A DNA stretch of 40,925 bases from Rathayibacter sp. SD072 (GTDB lineage Bacteria > Actinomycetota > Actinomycetes > Actinomycetales > Microbacteriaceae): positions 1 through 40,925 of the forward strand of contig NZ_JADILJ010000035.1 of NCBI RefSeq assembly GCF_017355185.1, in the 5' to 3' direction. The position numbers were made by a program, and so were the translations under genes. How positions within the stretch are numbered: position 1 is the stretch's first letter; the number at the start of each line of letters is the position of its first letter. Below, one piece after another: positions 8,303 to 15,953 of the stretch. The notes beneath the pieces were generated by a model, which was given only the letters and a program-made list of their open reading frames with translations, was not told where the DNA came from and did no database searches.

Positions 8303-8799
8303 CCGGTACGACCCTCCCCCCGATCCCCGCCGACGAGAGGCTCGCCGTCGGCGACACCGCTCCCGACGTCACCCTCCCCGACCAGGACGGGAAGCCCGTC
8401 GCCCTGGCCGACCTCCGCGGGAAGCGCGTGATCCTCTTCTTCTACCCGCAGGCGGACACCCCCGGCTGCACCACCGAGGCGTGCGACTTCCGCGACAGCG
8501 TGTCGTCGCTCCGCTCGCACGGCTACGAGGTCCTCGGGATCTCGCGGGACACCCCGGAGGCGCTGCGCCGCTGGGCGGACGAGCAGCACCTGGACTACCC
8601 GCTGCTGAGCGATCCCGACATGGCCGTCCACCGCGCCTACGGCGTCTGGGGCGAGAAGAACTCCTACGGCAAGACGGTCGTCGGCGTGCTGCGCTCGACC
8701 TTCGTGGTGGGCCCCGAGGGCGAGCTCGAGTTCGCGCAGTACAACGTGCGCGCCACGGGCCACGTGCAGGCGCTGCGCAAGAAGCTCAAGCTCGTCTGA
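8299..8799 (+). CDS. bcp: Thioredoxin-dependent thiol peroxidase (BCP/PrxQ type peroxiredoxin)
   Basis: Protein of 166 aa that reduces peroxides with electrons from thioredoxin. The active site TPGCTTEACDFRD shows peroxidatic Cys57 and resolving Cys62, spaced as in the two-cysteine BCP class. Further family features are FFYPQADTPGC, VLGISRDTPEAL and the C-terminal strand STFVVGPEGEL. The ATG overlaps the rsgA stop. The neighbouring sigR-rsrA unit also concerns thiol/peroxide stress, although bcp is read with aroA and rsgA and I see no SigR-type promoter directly before it. Confidence 0.95.
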   Translation: MTGTTLPPIPADERLAVGDTAPDVTLPDQDGKPVALADLRGKRVILFFYPQADTPGCTTEACDFRDSVSSLRSHGYEVLGISRDTPEALRRWADEQHLDYPLLSDPDMAVHRAYGVWGEKNSYGKTVVGVLRSTFVVGPEGELEFAQYNVRATGHVQALRKKLKLV

Positions 8800-8817
8800 C
8801 CGTCGGGCGGTCGGCCG

Positions 8818-9795
8818 TCAGAAGCCCTCGTTGAAGCGCGGGGCGTAGTCGGCGCCGAGCGCCGTCAGCTCCTCGGCGGTCAGCTCGAGCTCGACCGAGG
8901 CCACCGCGTCCTCGAGGTGGTGCATCTTCGTCGCTCCGACGATGGGCGCCGTGACGGCCTCCTGCTGCCGGACCCAGGCCAGGGCTACCTGCGCGCGGGG
9001 CACTCCGCGCTCCTCGGCGATCCGGGCGACGGTGGCGGCCGTCGCCCGGTCCGCGTCCTCCTGCTGGTGGTACAGCGTCTTGCCGTACAGGTCCGTCTCG
9101 GTGCGTCCGGTCGTCTCGTCCCAGTCGCGGGTCAGACGACCGCGGGCGAGCGGCGACCACGGGATCACACCGACGCCCTGGTCGACGCAGAACGGGTGCA
9201 GCTCGCGCTCGTCCTCGCGCTGGATCAGGTTGTACTGGTCCTGCATCGAGACGAAGCGCGTCCAGCCGCCGAGATCGGCCGTGTACTGGGCCTTCGCGAA
9301 CTGCCACGCCCACATGCTCGAGGCGCCGATGTAGCGGGCCTTCCCCGAGCGCACGATGTCGTGCAGCGTCTCCATCGTCTCCTCGATGGGCGTCTCCGGG
9401 TCCCAGCGGTGGATCTGGTAGAGGTCGACGTAGTCGGTGCCGAGCCGGCGCAGGCTGTCGTCGATCGCGCTGAGGATGTGGCGACGCGAGAGTCCTCCGC
9501 CGTTGGGCCCCGGGCGCATCCGTCCGTGGACCTTCGTGGCGATGACGACCTCCTCGCGGACCGCGAAGTCGGCGAGCGCGCGCCCGACGATCTCCTCACT
9601 CGTGCCGTCGGAGTAGATGTCCGCCGTGTCGAAGGTCGTGATGCCGAGCTCGAGCGCACGGCGCAGGAAAGGCCGCGACTCCTCCTCGCCCATGCTCCAG
9701 GCGTGCGCCCCGCGGTCCGAGACGCCGTAGCTCATGCAGCCGAGGATGACGGAGGAGACCTGGAGACCGCTGGAGCCGAGTCGGGCGTGCTGCAT
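8818..9795 (-). CDS. Aldo/keto reductase
   Basis: Protein of 325 aa, a TIM-barrel NADPH-dependent oxidoreductase. The AKR tetrad is complete: Asp56 and Tyr61 (FDTADIYSDG), Lys88 (IATKVHG) and His129 (YQIHRWD). The C-terminal cofactor site IVGATKMHHLEDA is present. Similarity is to the group of YajO/YakC-like reductases acting on carbonyl compounds of unknown identity. It is convergent with bcp, with only 18 nt between the stop codons. The start at 9795 (MQHARLGSSGLQVS) fits the family's first strand; a weak GAAGG lies upstream. The substrate cannot be assigned. Confidence 0.9.
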   Translation of the reverse strand: MQHARLGSSGLQVSSVILGCMSYGVSDRGAHAWSMGEEESRPFLRRALELGITTFDTADIYSDGTSEEIVGRALADFAVREEVVIATKVHGRMRPGPNGGGLSRRHILSAIDDSLRRLGTDYVDLYQIHRWDPETPIEETMETLHDIVRSGKARYIGASSMWAWQFAKAQYTADLGGWTRFVSMQDQYNLIQREDERELHPFCVDQGVGVIPWSPLARGRLTRDWDETTGRTETDLYGKTLYHQQEDADRATAATVARIAEERGVPRAQVALAWVRQQEAVTAPIVGATKMHHLEDAVASVELELTAEELTALGADYAPRFNEGF

Positions 9796-9854
9796 GGAGG
9801 AGCCTTCGTGTCGGGGACGGGACTCCTCAGCCTGACACCGCCGGGCGCCCGGCG

Positions 9855-10289
9855 CTAGGCGGGGTCGCGGCGGGTCGCGGCCACGACGCTGGGCAGGAAG
9901 ATCATCGCGGTGGCGGCGAGGGAGGGAGCCAGCAGCGCCCAGCCGATGTCGGGTGCGGCGTACTGCCCCTGGAAGGCGCCGAGCGCGACGGCCATCTGCA
10001 CGAGCTGCATCGTCAGGGCGGAGCCGCGCATCCAGCTCCGTCGGCGGATCGCACCGAGGGTGGTCGTCGCGGCCCAGCCCAGGGCGATCAGACCGAGCAC
10101 CACGATGGCGATGCCGCCGCCCGGCGTGTCCGGACGGGTGGTGAGCAGCTCGAGCAGGAGCCACCCCGAGAGCAGCGCGACCGCGAGCGTCTCGAGGCCG
10201 AGGATCGCGATGAGCACCAGGAGCCCGAGAGGGCGCCCCGCGCTCTTCGAGCCGGTCGGAGTGCCGTTCCCATCAGTGATCACAGCCAC
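9855..10289 (-). CDS. Small four-helix membrane protein of unknown function
   Basis: About 144 aa from the GTG at 10289; a GTG at 10283, with GGGA 7 nt upstream, is equally possible. After about 20 polar residues there are four hydrophobic segments: LLVLIAILGLETLAVALL, GIAIVVLGLIALGWAATTTL, a segment from LTMQLVQMAVALGAF, and IGWALLAPSLAATAMIFL. It ends in the basic tail VVAATRRDPA. It resembles uncharacterised membrane proteins common in Microbacteriaceae; I do not recognise a function. The frame is open to 10469, but the added sequence is polar and unlike the rest. The gene is divergent from whiB1. Confidence 0.7.
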   Translation of the reverse strand: MAVITDGNGTPTGSKSAGRPLGLLVLIAILGLETLAVALLSGWLLLELLTTRPDTPGGGIAIVVLGLIALGWAATTTLGAIRRRSWMRGSALTMQLVQMAVALGAFQGQYAAPDIGWALLAPSLAATAMIFLPSVVAATRRDPA

Positions 10290-10627
10290 ATCCCATCCAG
10301 GACTCTTGATTCGGGTGAGCCACCATGAGAGGCTACTTGAGTTCGTTTCACCGCTCACAGGGTCGTGGGTTTCCGCAGATGTGAACAACCCGATCCTGTC
10401 GAGCCGCGAGGCCCGATCGCGACACGGGTGAGCTCGTCCGGATGAATCGAGCGCCACCCCGTCCACCACCCCGAACCGCCTTGCGCAGCCGCGTGAGGCC
10501 TCGTGGCGTGCGCCGGTGAGTGCGCTCGTGCCGTCCGCCTCCGAGGTCGATCATCGGCGTGACTCGATCATCTCACCCGAACACTGCGTGGTTCCTCCAC
10601 GCACGCCTTCACACAAGGAGCACCTGC
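10290..10627. other. Intergenic control region between the membrane gene and whiB1
   Basis: 338 nt between divergent genes. It holds a direct repeat TCGATCATC at 10547-10555 and 10564-10572 (17-nt period) and, further downstream, an inverted repeat at 10585-10603. No convincing open reading frame is present. It probably carries the whiB1 promoter and upstream sites. I could not identify a clear pair of -35 and -10 boxes, nor a complete CRP-type TGTGA-N6-TCACA site. Confidence 0.5.
10585..10603. repeat. Inverted repeat in the whiB1 leader
   Basis: TGCGTGG-TTCCT-CCACGCA: 7-bp arms around 5 nt. It ends 10 nt before the AAGGAG Shine-Dalgarno (10614-10619) of whiB1. It could be a protein-binding operator or an RNA hairpin affecting translation. 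Confidence 0.5.
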
Positions 10628-10876
10628 ATGGACTGGCGCGACAAGGCCGCTTGCCTCACCGCTGACCCCGAGCTTTTCTTCCCCGTCGGGAACACCGGAC
10701 CCGCGGTCGACCAGATCGAGAAGGCGAAGTCGGTGTGCGCCCGGTGCACCGTCACCGAGGTCTGCCTGCAGTACGCCCTCGAGACCGGACAGGACTCGGG
10801 CGTGTGGGGCGGCCTCAGCGAGGACGAGCGCCGCGCCCTCAAGCGCCGCGCCGCCCGCGCCCGCCGCGCCTCCTAG
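10628..10876 (+). CDS. whiB1: WhiB-family iron-sulfur transcription factor (WhiB1-like)
   Basis: Protein of 82 aa. Four cysteines, Cys9, Cys37, Cys40 and Cys46 (C...CxxCxxxxxC), ligate a [4Fe-4S] cluster. The GVWGG turn and a basic C-terminus (ERRALKRRAARARR) form the DNA-binding part. Length, the start MDWRDKAACL and the adjacent pdtaS gene (as for Rv3219-Rv3220c in M. tuberculosis) fit WhiB1, whose cluster reacts with nitric oxide and which partners the primary sigma factor. A strong AAGGAG lies 8 nt before the ATG. The gene is convergent with pdtaS. Confidence 0.93.
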   Translation: MDWRDKAACLTADPELFFPVGNTGPAVDQIEKAKSVCARCTVTEVCLQYALETGQDSGVWGGLSEDERRALKRRAARARRAS

Positions 10877-10961
10877 GCGCCCCGGCCGCTCGGCGGCCCG
10901 CAGCTCCCGACCCCCGCTCGCCCCTGGCGACGGGGGTCGCTCTGCTTCCCGGGCCGAGATG

Positions 10962-12461
10962 TCAGTCGCGGGAGCGGGCCAGCCAGCGCAGCGGCACCTC
11001 GATCGTGACCTCGGTGCCGCGACCGACCAGCGTGTGCCAGTCGATCGTGCCGCCGAGCTCGCCCTGGATGAGGGTGCGCACGATCTGCGTGCCGAGGCCC
11101 GAGCCCACCTTCCCCTCGGGCAGGCCCACCCCCGTGTCGCGGACCTTGACCGTGAGCACGTCGTCGTTGCGCGTCGCGACGATCTCGACGTCGCCCTCGC
11201 GTCCGGCAAGGCCGTGCTCGACCGCGTTCGTGACGAGCTCGGTCAGCGCCAGGGCGAGCGGAGTCGCGTACTCGCTCGGCAGGTTGCCGAAGCTCCCGCT
11301 GAGCTTGGGGTGCACGGTCGTGTTGTGCGTCGAGGCGACCTCCGCGATGAGCATCAGGACGCGGTCGAAGACCGCGTCGAAGTCGACGTCCTGGTTGAGG
11401 CCCTCCGACAGGGTGTCGTGCACGACGGCGATGGCGGCGACACGGCGCATGGCCTGCGTGAGCGCCTCGCGTGCGAGGTCGGAGTGGGTCCGGCGCGCCT
11501 GGATCCGCAGCAGCGACGCGACGGTCTGCAGGTTGTTCTTGACCCGGTGGTGGATCTCGCGGATCGTCGCGTCCTTGGTGATGAGCTCGCGCTCCTGGTG
11601 GCGCAGCTCGGTGACGTCGCGGCAGAGGACGACGGCACCGACCCGCTCACCGCGATCGCGGATGGGAATGGCGCGCAGCGACACCGTCACTCCGCGGGCC
11701 TCGATGTCGGTGCGCCACGGCGCGCGCCCGGTGACGACGAGGGGCAGGGACTCGTCGATGACGAGCTTCCCCTGGATGAGGCCGGTCGTCACCTCGGCGA
11801 GGGACTCCCCCTCGAGCTCGTCGGCGAAGCCGATGCGGTTGAACGCCGAGAGGGCGTTGGGGCTGGCGAACGTCGTGATGCCGTCGACGTCGAGGCGGAT
11901 GAGCCCGTCGGAGGCGCGCGGCGCGCCTCGTCGGGGGCCGGTCGGGGCGCCCAGATCGGGGAAGTCGCCCGACGCGATCATCGAGAACAGGTCGTTCGCG
12001 CAGTCGTTGAACGTCAGCTCCTGACGGCTGGGGGTGCGCGTCTCGCTGAGGTTCGTGTGGCGGGTGACGACGGCGATCGGCCGGTCGGTGGTCTCGGGGT
12101 TCGACGCGCCCAGACGGCGGATGACCGGAACGGCCCGCACGCGGGTCGGGGTCTCCTCGAACCAGTCGGGAGCGGAGGTGTCGACGATGCGCGCGGTCTC
12201 GAACGCCTCGACGACCTGCGCGCGCCACTCCGACTTGATCCGCTGGCCGACGAAGTCCCGGTAGAAGAGCGTCGCCGCGCTGGAGGGGCGCGCATGCGCG
12301 ACCGCGACGAAGCTGTCGTCCGCGGTGGGCACCCACAGCACGATGTCGGCGAAGGCCAGGTCGGCGAGCAGCTGGGCGTCGCCGACCAGGAGGTGGAGCC
12401 ATTCGACGTCCGCGTCCGTGGAGCGGCCGTGGGCGAGGACGAGATCACTGAGGGTCGACAC
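10962..12461 (-). CDS. pdtaS: Sensor histidine kinase PdtaS (GAF-PAS-HisKA_2-HATPase)
   Basis: Protein of 499 aa from the GTG at 12461, close to the 501 aa of mycobacterial PdtaS. It has no membrane segment, so it is a cytosolic sensor. An N-terminal GAF-like domain begins MSTLSDLVLAHGRSTDADVE and runs to about 150. A PAS domain follows (about 185-290, DGITTFASPNALSAF). The HisKA_2 dimerisation box EIHHRVKNNLQTVASLL has His304/305. The ATPase motifs are LTELVTNAVEHG, VRDTGVGLPEG and SGLGTQIV. The family signals to the ANTAR RNA-binding regulator PdtaR, which is not in this window. A TAGGCT hexamer lies 7 nt before the GTG, so the mRNA may be leaderless. Confidence 0.93.
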   Translation of the reverse strand: MSTLSDLVLAHGRSTDADVEWLHLLVGDAQLLADLAFADIVLWVPTADDSFVAVAHARPSSAATLFYRDFVGQRIKSEWRAQVVEAFETARIVDTSAPDWFEETPTRVRAVPVIRRLGASNPETTDRPIAVVTRHTNLSETRTPSRQELTFNDCANDLFSMIASGDFPDLGAPTGPRRGAPRASDGLIRLDVDGITTFASPNALSAFNRIGFADELEGESLAEVTTGLIQGKLVIDESLPLVVTGRAPWRTDIEARGVTVSLRAIPIRDRGERVGAVVLCRDVTELRHQERELITKDATIREIHHRVKNNLQTVASLLRIQARRTHSDLAREALTQAMRRVAAIAVVHDTLSEGLNQDVDFDAVFDRVLMLIAEVASTHNTTVHPKLSGSFGNLPSEYATPLALALTELVTNAVEHGLAGREGDVEIVATRNDDVLTVKVRDTGVGLPEGKVGSGLGTQIVRTLIQGELGGTIDWHTLVGRGTEVTIEVPLRWLARSRD

Positions 12462-12468
12462 GACGACC

Positions 12469-12474
12469 AGCCTA
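12469..12474 (-). promoter_or_regulatory. Putative -10 element of pdtaS (leaderless)
   Basis: Minus-strand TAGGCT is followed by 7 nt and the GTG start at 12461. No Shine-Dalgarno is present. Confidence 0.45.
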
Positions 12475-12559
12475 AGCGCTCGGCGTCGGGCGTCCGGGCG
12501 GGCCGGAGCGGCCGCCGCCACCCGCGCGCCGCCCGCGGATCCGAGCCGTGGCGACGACG

Positions 12560-12580
12560 CTCCGCGGAATCCGAGCGGAG
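12560..12580 (-). terminator. Short hairpin after the deoR-type gene
   Basis: CTCCGC/GCGGAG arms (12560-12565 and 12575-12580) with a 9-nt loop lie directly after the stop codon at 12581-12583. The stem is short and has no U-tract, so it is a weak terminator candidate. Confidence 0.3.
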
Positions 12581-13429
12581 TCAGACCCCTCGGCCGGCGG
12601 GAGCCGCGGGGAGGACGACGCGGACGCCCTTCTCCCTGAGCGCCTCCGCGAGCTCGGGCGGCGGAGCCGCGTCCGTGACGAGGTAGTCCGCCCGCTCCAG
12701 CGCGGCCACCTGCGCGAAGAGGGTGCGACCGAACTTGGTCTGATCGGCCAGGATCGCGACGCGCTCGCACCGCGCGATCATCTCGCTCATCATCACGCCC
12801 TCGGCCAGGTTGCTCGTCGAGTAGCCGCTCTCGGCCGAGACGGCGCCGACCGAGATGAGGCCGATGTCGCAGTGGAGGTCGACCGAGCTGCCGGAGTCGG
12901 AGTGCGCGAAGCCGACGGGGCCGACGGTGGACTGCCCTCCGAGTCGGACGGCCCCTCCGAACACGAACAGATCGCGGCAGACCTTCGACCCGATCTCGGC
13001 GGGGACGCGCAGGTTGTTGGTCGCGATCGTCAGCTCGCGGTGGTCGTGGAGGTGCCGGACGACCGCGAGCGACGTCGTGCCGGCGTTGATCATGACGACG
13101 GAACCGTTGTCCACCAGTCCGGCGGCCAGGGACCCGATCCGCTCCTTGGCCCCGCGCTGCAGACTCAGGCGCACATCGAGGCGCTTCTCCGTCGCCGGCA
13201 TCACCGACAGGCTCACGGCGCCGCCGTGGGTGCGGACGAGGTAGCCGTCGGCGTCGAGCTGGTCGAGATCGCGGCGCACCGTGTCGGCCGAGACCGAGAA
13301 CCGGCGGGCGAGCGCGGCCACGGTCACCTCTCCCGCCTCTGCCACGTACGCCGCCAGATCGGCCTTCCTCCCGGCGGGGAGCCGGAGGGGCTGGTCGGTG
13401 ACCAAGGACGAGTCGTCGGTGTCGGGCAT
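12581..13429 (-). CDS. DeoR/GlpR-family transcriptional repressor
   Basis: Protein of 282 aa. The N-terminal winged helix-turn-helix (about 20-75) has the DeoR signature: VTVAALARRFSVSADTVRRD, then LVRTHGGAV. The C-terminal sugar-phosphate sensing domain carries the isomerase-like loops INAGTTSLAVVRHL, TNNLRVPAEIG, ISVGAVSAESGYST and ILADQTKFGR. Such proteins usually leave DNA when a phosphorylated sugar binds. The divergent sugar operon starting at 13635 is the obvious target. No Shine-Dalgarno precedes the ATG; a TTAGAC sequence 7 nt upstream might be a -10. The effector is unknown. Confidence 0.92.
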   Translation of the reverse strand: MPDTDDSSLVTDQPLRLPAGRKADLAAYVAEAGEVTVAALARRFSVSADTVRRDLDQLDADGYLVRTHGGAVSLSVMPATEKRLDVRLSLQRGAKERIGSLAAGLVDNGSVVMINAGTTSLAVVRHLHDHRELTIATNNLRVPAEIGSKVCRDLFVFGGAVRLGGQSTVGPVGFAHSDSGSSVDLHCDIGLISVGAVSAESGYSTSNLAEGVMMSEMIARCERVAILADQTKFGRTLFAQVAALERADYLVTDAAPPPELAEALREKGVRVVLPAAPAGRGV

Positions 13430-13526
13430 GGGGGTTGTCTAACACCGGGCGCAGGAACACGCAACTTCGGGCGCCCGAGGCCGCGCTCTCCCGCCTTTGC
13501 TCGGCAACTGTGGCGCATTCGAGCAC

Positions 13527-13569
13527 TTTCCTGCATTTTCTTGCGTTACTCCGCGGCACTGGCTACCTT
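13527..13569 (+). promoter_or_regulatory. Candidate promoter and DeoR-type operator of the sugar operon
   Basis: Two tandem 10-bp units, TTTCCTGCAT and TTTCTTGCGT (13527-13536, 13537-13546), overlap a -35-like TTGCGT (13541-13546). That hexamer is 17 nt from a -10-like TACCTT (13564-13569). DeoR/GlpR repressors often use short direct repeats, so repression by blocking the -35 is a reasonable model. Confidence 0.45.
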
Positions 13570-13581
13570 CGCAGAATACAA

Positions 13582-13595
13582 GCGCATGAATGCGC
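13582..13595. repeat. Short palindrome downstream of the predicted operon start
   Basis: GCGCAT-GA-ATGCGC, a perfect 6-bp inverted repeat, lies just after the predicted transcription start and before the binding-protein gene. It may be a second operator half or a leader hairpin. A weaker CAACT-GCAG-AGTTG follows at 13609-13622. Confidence 0.4.
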
Positions 13596-13634
13596 ACACA
13601 ACAGCAGACAACTGCAGAGTTGCAGGGGAGTGAC

Positions 13635-14918
13635 ATGAGCAAAGGTGCTCGCATCAGAAGAGCCGTCGTCTTCACCGTCAGCGCGGCGTTCGCCGCGACG
13701 ATGATCACCGGCTGCAGCCAGGGCGGCGGTGCCTCCGAGTCGGGAGGCGACGTGACCCTCGAATTCGCGCAGTGGTGGGAGCCCGAGCTGTCGGACGGCG
13801 CCCTCCGTGGACTCATGGACGAGTTCGAGGCGGCGAACCCCGGCATCACGGTCGACCTGCTCAGCGGCCCCTACGCCTCGACGAAGGAGCAGCTCTTCGC
13901 CGGAGCCGCCGCCGGCACCATGTCGGACGTCGTGGGGCTGGACGGTGCGTGGATCAGCGACTTCGCCAAGCAGGGCGCTCTCGCGGATCTCAGCCCGCTC
14001 CTCTCCGACGCGGGCTTCGACGAGAGCGAGCTCTCCTCGACGGTCGTCGTCGACGGGAAGACCGCCATGGTCCCGGTCGTCAACTTCGTCTACCCGCTCT
14101 TCACCAACGACGCTCTCCTCGCCGAGGCGGGCGTCACCGATCCCCCGTCGACCCGGAGCGAGTTCGAGGCGGCGGCGAAGGCGATCACCGCCCTCGGCGG
14201 CACCACGAGCGGCTGGGTGCTGCCGCTCTCGAGCGATGCGCCCAACGGCATCCAGAACGACGTCATGTCGTGGGTCTGGGCCTCCGGCGGGAGCATGCTG
14301 GCCGACGGGAAGCCCGATCTGACCAACGCAGACGTCACCAGCGCGATCGAGTACATCGCCGGCCTCGACGAGGCGGGCGTGATCGCTCCGGGAGCCGCCA
14401 CGATGAAGGAGCAGGACAAGGTCGAGGAGTTCACGAACGGACGCGTCGGCATGATGATCGACTCCCTCTCGCACATCGCCACCATCCGGGAGTCCAACCC
14501 CGATCTGAACTTCAGCATCTCCGCCATCCCGGCGGAGGACGGCTTCAGCGGCGAGCGCGGAATCCCCTACGCCTCCTGGGGCATCGGGGTCTCGGCCAGC
14601 AGCGAGCACCCGGCCGAGGCCGCGAAACTCGTGTCGTTCCTGATGAGCGCCGACACCAACTCCGAGCTGTCGACGCTGGCGAACGCCTTCCCCGGCAACA
14701 CCGCCTCCACGCCCGACTTCTCGGACAGCGACCCGCTGTACCAGCAGGCGTTCGACATCTACTCGGCCGGCTACCCGGCGAACGAGTTCGTCGGACTGCC
14801 CGTCGCCGAGCAGCTGATGCGTGAGTTCGACGAGCAGCTGCAAGCGGCCCTCAACGGCGATCAGAGCGTCGACGAAGCGCTGGAGAAGTCCCAGGAAGCC
14901 TGGCTCGGCGAGTTCTGA
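13635..14918 (+). CDS. Sugar ABC transporter substrate-binding lipoprotein
   Basis: Protein of 427 aa, a family 1 extracellular solute-binding protein. The signal peptide (basic MSKGARIRR, hydrophobic core to about 23) ends in a lipobox ITG-Cys27, so it should be a membrane-anchored lipoprotein outside the cell. Binding-protein features are TLEFAQWWEPELSDGALRGL, PGITVDLLSGPY, YPLFTNDALLAEAG and the late segment GIPYASWGIGVSASSEHPAEA. GGGGAG sits 5 nt before the ATG. An in-frame ATG at 13590 would add 15 residues that spoil the signal peptide. It is the first gene of the operon and is followed by a strong hairpin before the permeases. The ligand is probably a carbohydrate; the identity is not visible. 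Confidence 0.92.
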   Translation: MSKGARIRRAVVFTVSAAFAATMITGCSQGGGASESGGDVTLEFAQWWEPELSDGALRGLMDEFEAANPGITVDLLSGPYASTKEQLFAGAAAGTMSDVVGLDGAWISDFAKQGALADLSPLLSDAGFDESELSSTVVVDGKTAMVPVVNFVYPLFTNDALLAEAGVTDPPSTRSEFEAAAKAITALGGTTSGWVLPLSSDAPNGIQNDVMSWVWASGGSMLADGKPDLTNADVTSAIEYIAGLDEAGVIAPGAATMKEQDKVEEFTNGRVGMMIDSLSHIATIRESNPDLNFSISAIPAEDGFSGERGIPYASWGIGVSASSEHPAEAAKLVSFLMSADTNSELSTLANAFPGNTASTPDFSDSDPLYQQAFDIYSAGYPANEFVGLPVAEQLMREFDEQLQAALNGDQSVDEALEKSQEAWLGEF

Positions 14919-14938
14919 GCCGTGCCGCATCCGACACC

Positions 14939-14974
14939 GGTCGTGCCGCGGGGGTCCCACCCCGCGGCACGACC
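14939..14974 (+). terminator. Strong intra-operon hairpin after the binding-protein gene
   Basis: A perfect 15-bp GC-rich stem (14939-14953 with 14960-14974) surrounds a 6-nt loop, 20 nt after the stop codon and before the first permease. In importer operons such stems reduce read-through or protect the upstream mRNA, so more binding protein than permease is made. No U-tract follows. Confidence 0.65.
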
Positions 14975-15010
14975 GCCCCTCACCCCGCCGCAGACAGAAG
15001 GAGGAGCGCC

Positions 15011-15952
15011 GTGGTCTCCCTGCTGAGCACTCCCCCGCGTCCCGCCGCGGGCACGCCCGCCCCCACTCCGGCCGGCCGCCGGTCCCTGCGCGGCCTCGCG
15101 CCCTACCTGTACCTCTCGCCCACGGCGATCGTGATGCTGGTCCTCATGCTCGTGCCGGTGCTGCTGGTGATCGGCTACTCGTTCTTCGACAACGTGATCA
15201 CGAATCCCAAGCCCGTCTTCGTCGGCATCGCGAACTACGTCGAGGTGCTCGGCGATCCGAAGTTCCGCACGGCCACCGGCAACACCATCGTCTTCGTCGG
15301 CGTGAGCGTCGCCGCCCACCTCGTCCTCGGACTCGGGTTCGCGATGCTGCTGAACTCGCCGCTCGTCCCGACCCTGGCGAAGTCGCTGTTCCGGGTCGTC
15401 TACGTGCTGCCGTGGCTCTTCACCGTCGCGATCATCGCGGTGCTCTGGCGGCTCCTGCTCAACCCCAACGGCGTCCTCAACTACGCGCTCATCTCACTCG
15501 GGCTGACCGACACGGGCGTCGAATGGCTCGCCTCCCCCGCGACCGCGCTGCTCTCGGTGACATTCATCAACATCTGGGCGGGCTACTCCTTCTACATGAT
15601 CACGCTCCTGGCGGGACTGCAGGGCATCCCGCACGACCTCTACGAGGCGGCGAAGGTCGACGGAGCGAGCTCCTGGCAGCGCTTCTGGAACGTCACCATC
15701 CCTCAGCTCAAGCCGATCATCATCAGCATGTCGGTCCTGGACATCATCTGGACCTCTCAGCAGTTCGCCCTGATCTGGATGACCACGGGCGGCGGACCGA
15801 TCGACGCGACCGAGATGCTCAGCACCTACACCTACAAGCTCGCGTTCAGCCGGTACGAGTTCTCGGTGGCCTCGGCCAGCGCCGTCCTGATCCTCCTCCT
15901 CACCATGGTGCTCGCCGTCTTCTACGTGCGGAACCAGAAAGCCAGGGACTGA
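15011..15952 (+). CDS. Sugar ABC transporter permease (MalF/UgpA type)
   Basis: Protein of 313 aa with six likely membrane segments, starting at about residue 31 (LYLSPTAIVMLVLMLVPVLLVIGYSFF). The cytoplasmic EAA loop that docks the ATPase is clear: EAAKVDGASSWQRFWNVTIP. The GTG start at 15011 has GGAGGAG about 7 nt upstream. The 30-residue proline-rich N-terminus is cytoplasmic. The stop is one base before the next gene's start. It pairs with the second permease to form the channel. Confidence 0.93.
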   Translation: MVSLLSTPPRPAAGTPAPTPAGRRSLRGLAPYLYLSPTAIVMLVLMLVPVLLVIGYSFFDNVITNPKPVFVGIANYVEVLGDPKFRTATGNTIVFVGVSVAAHLVLGLGFAMLLNSPLVPTLAKSLFRVVYVLPWLFTVAIIAVLWRLLLNPNGVLNYALISLGLTDTGVEWLASPATALLSVTFINIWAGYSFYMITLLAGLQGIPHDLYEAAKVDGASSWQRFWNVTIPQLKPIIISMSVLDIIWTSQQFALIWMTTGGGPIDATEMLSTYTYKLAFSRYEFSVASASAVLILLLTMVLAVFYVRNQKARD

Positions 15953-15953
15953 C

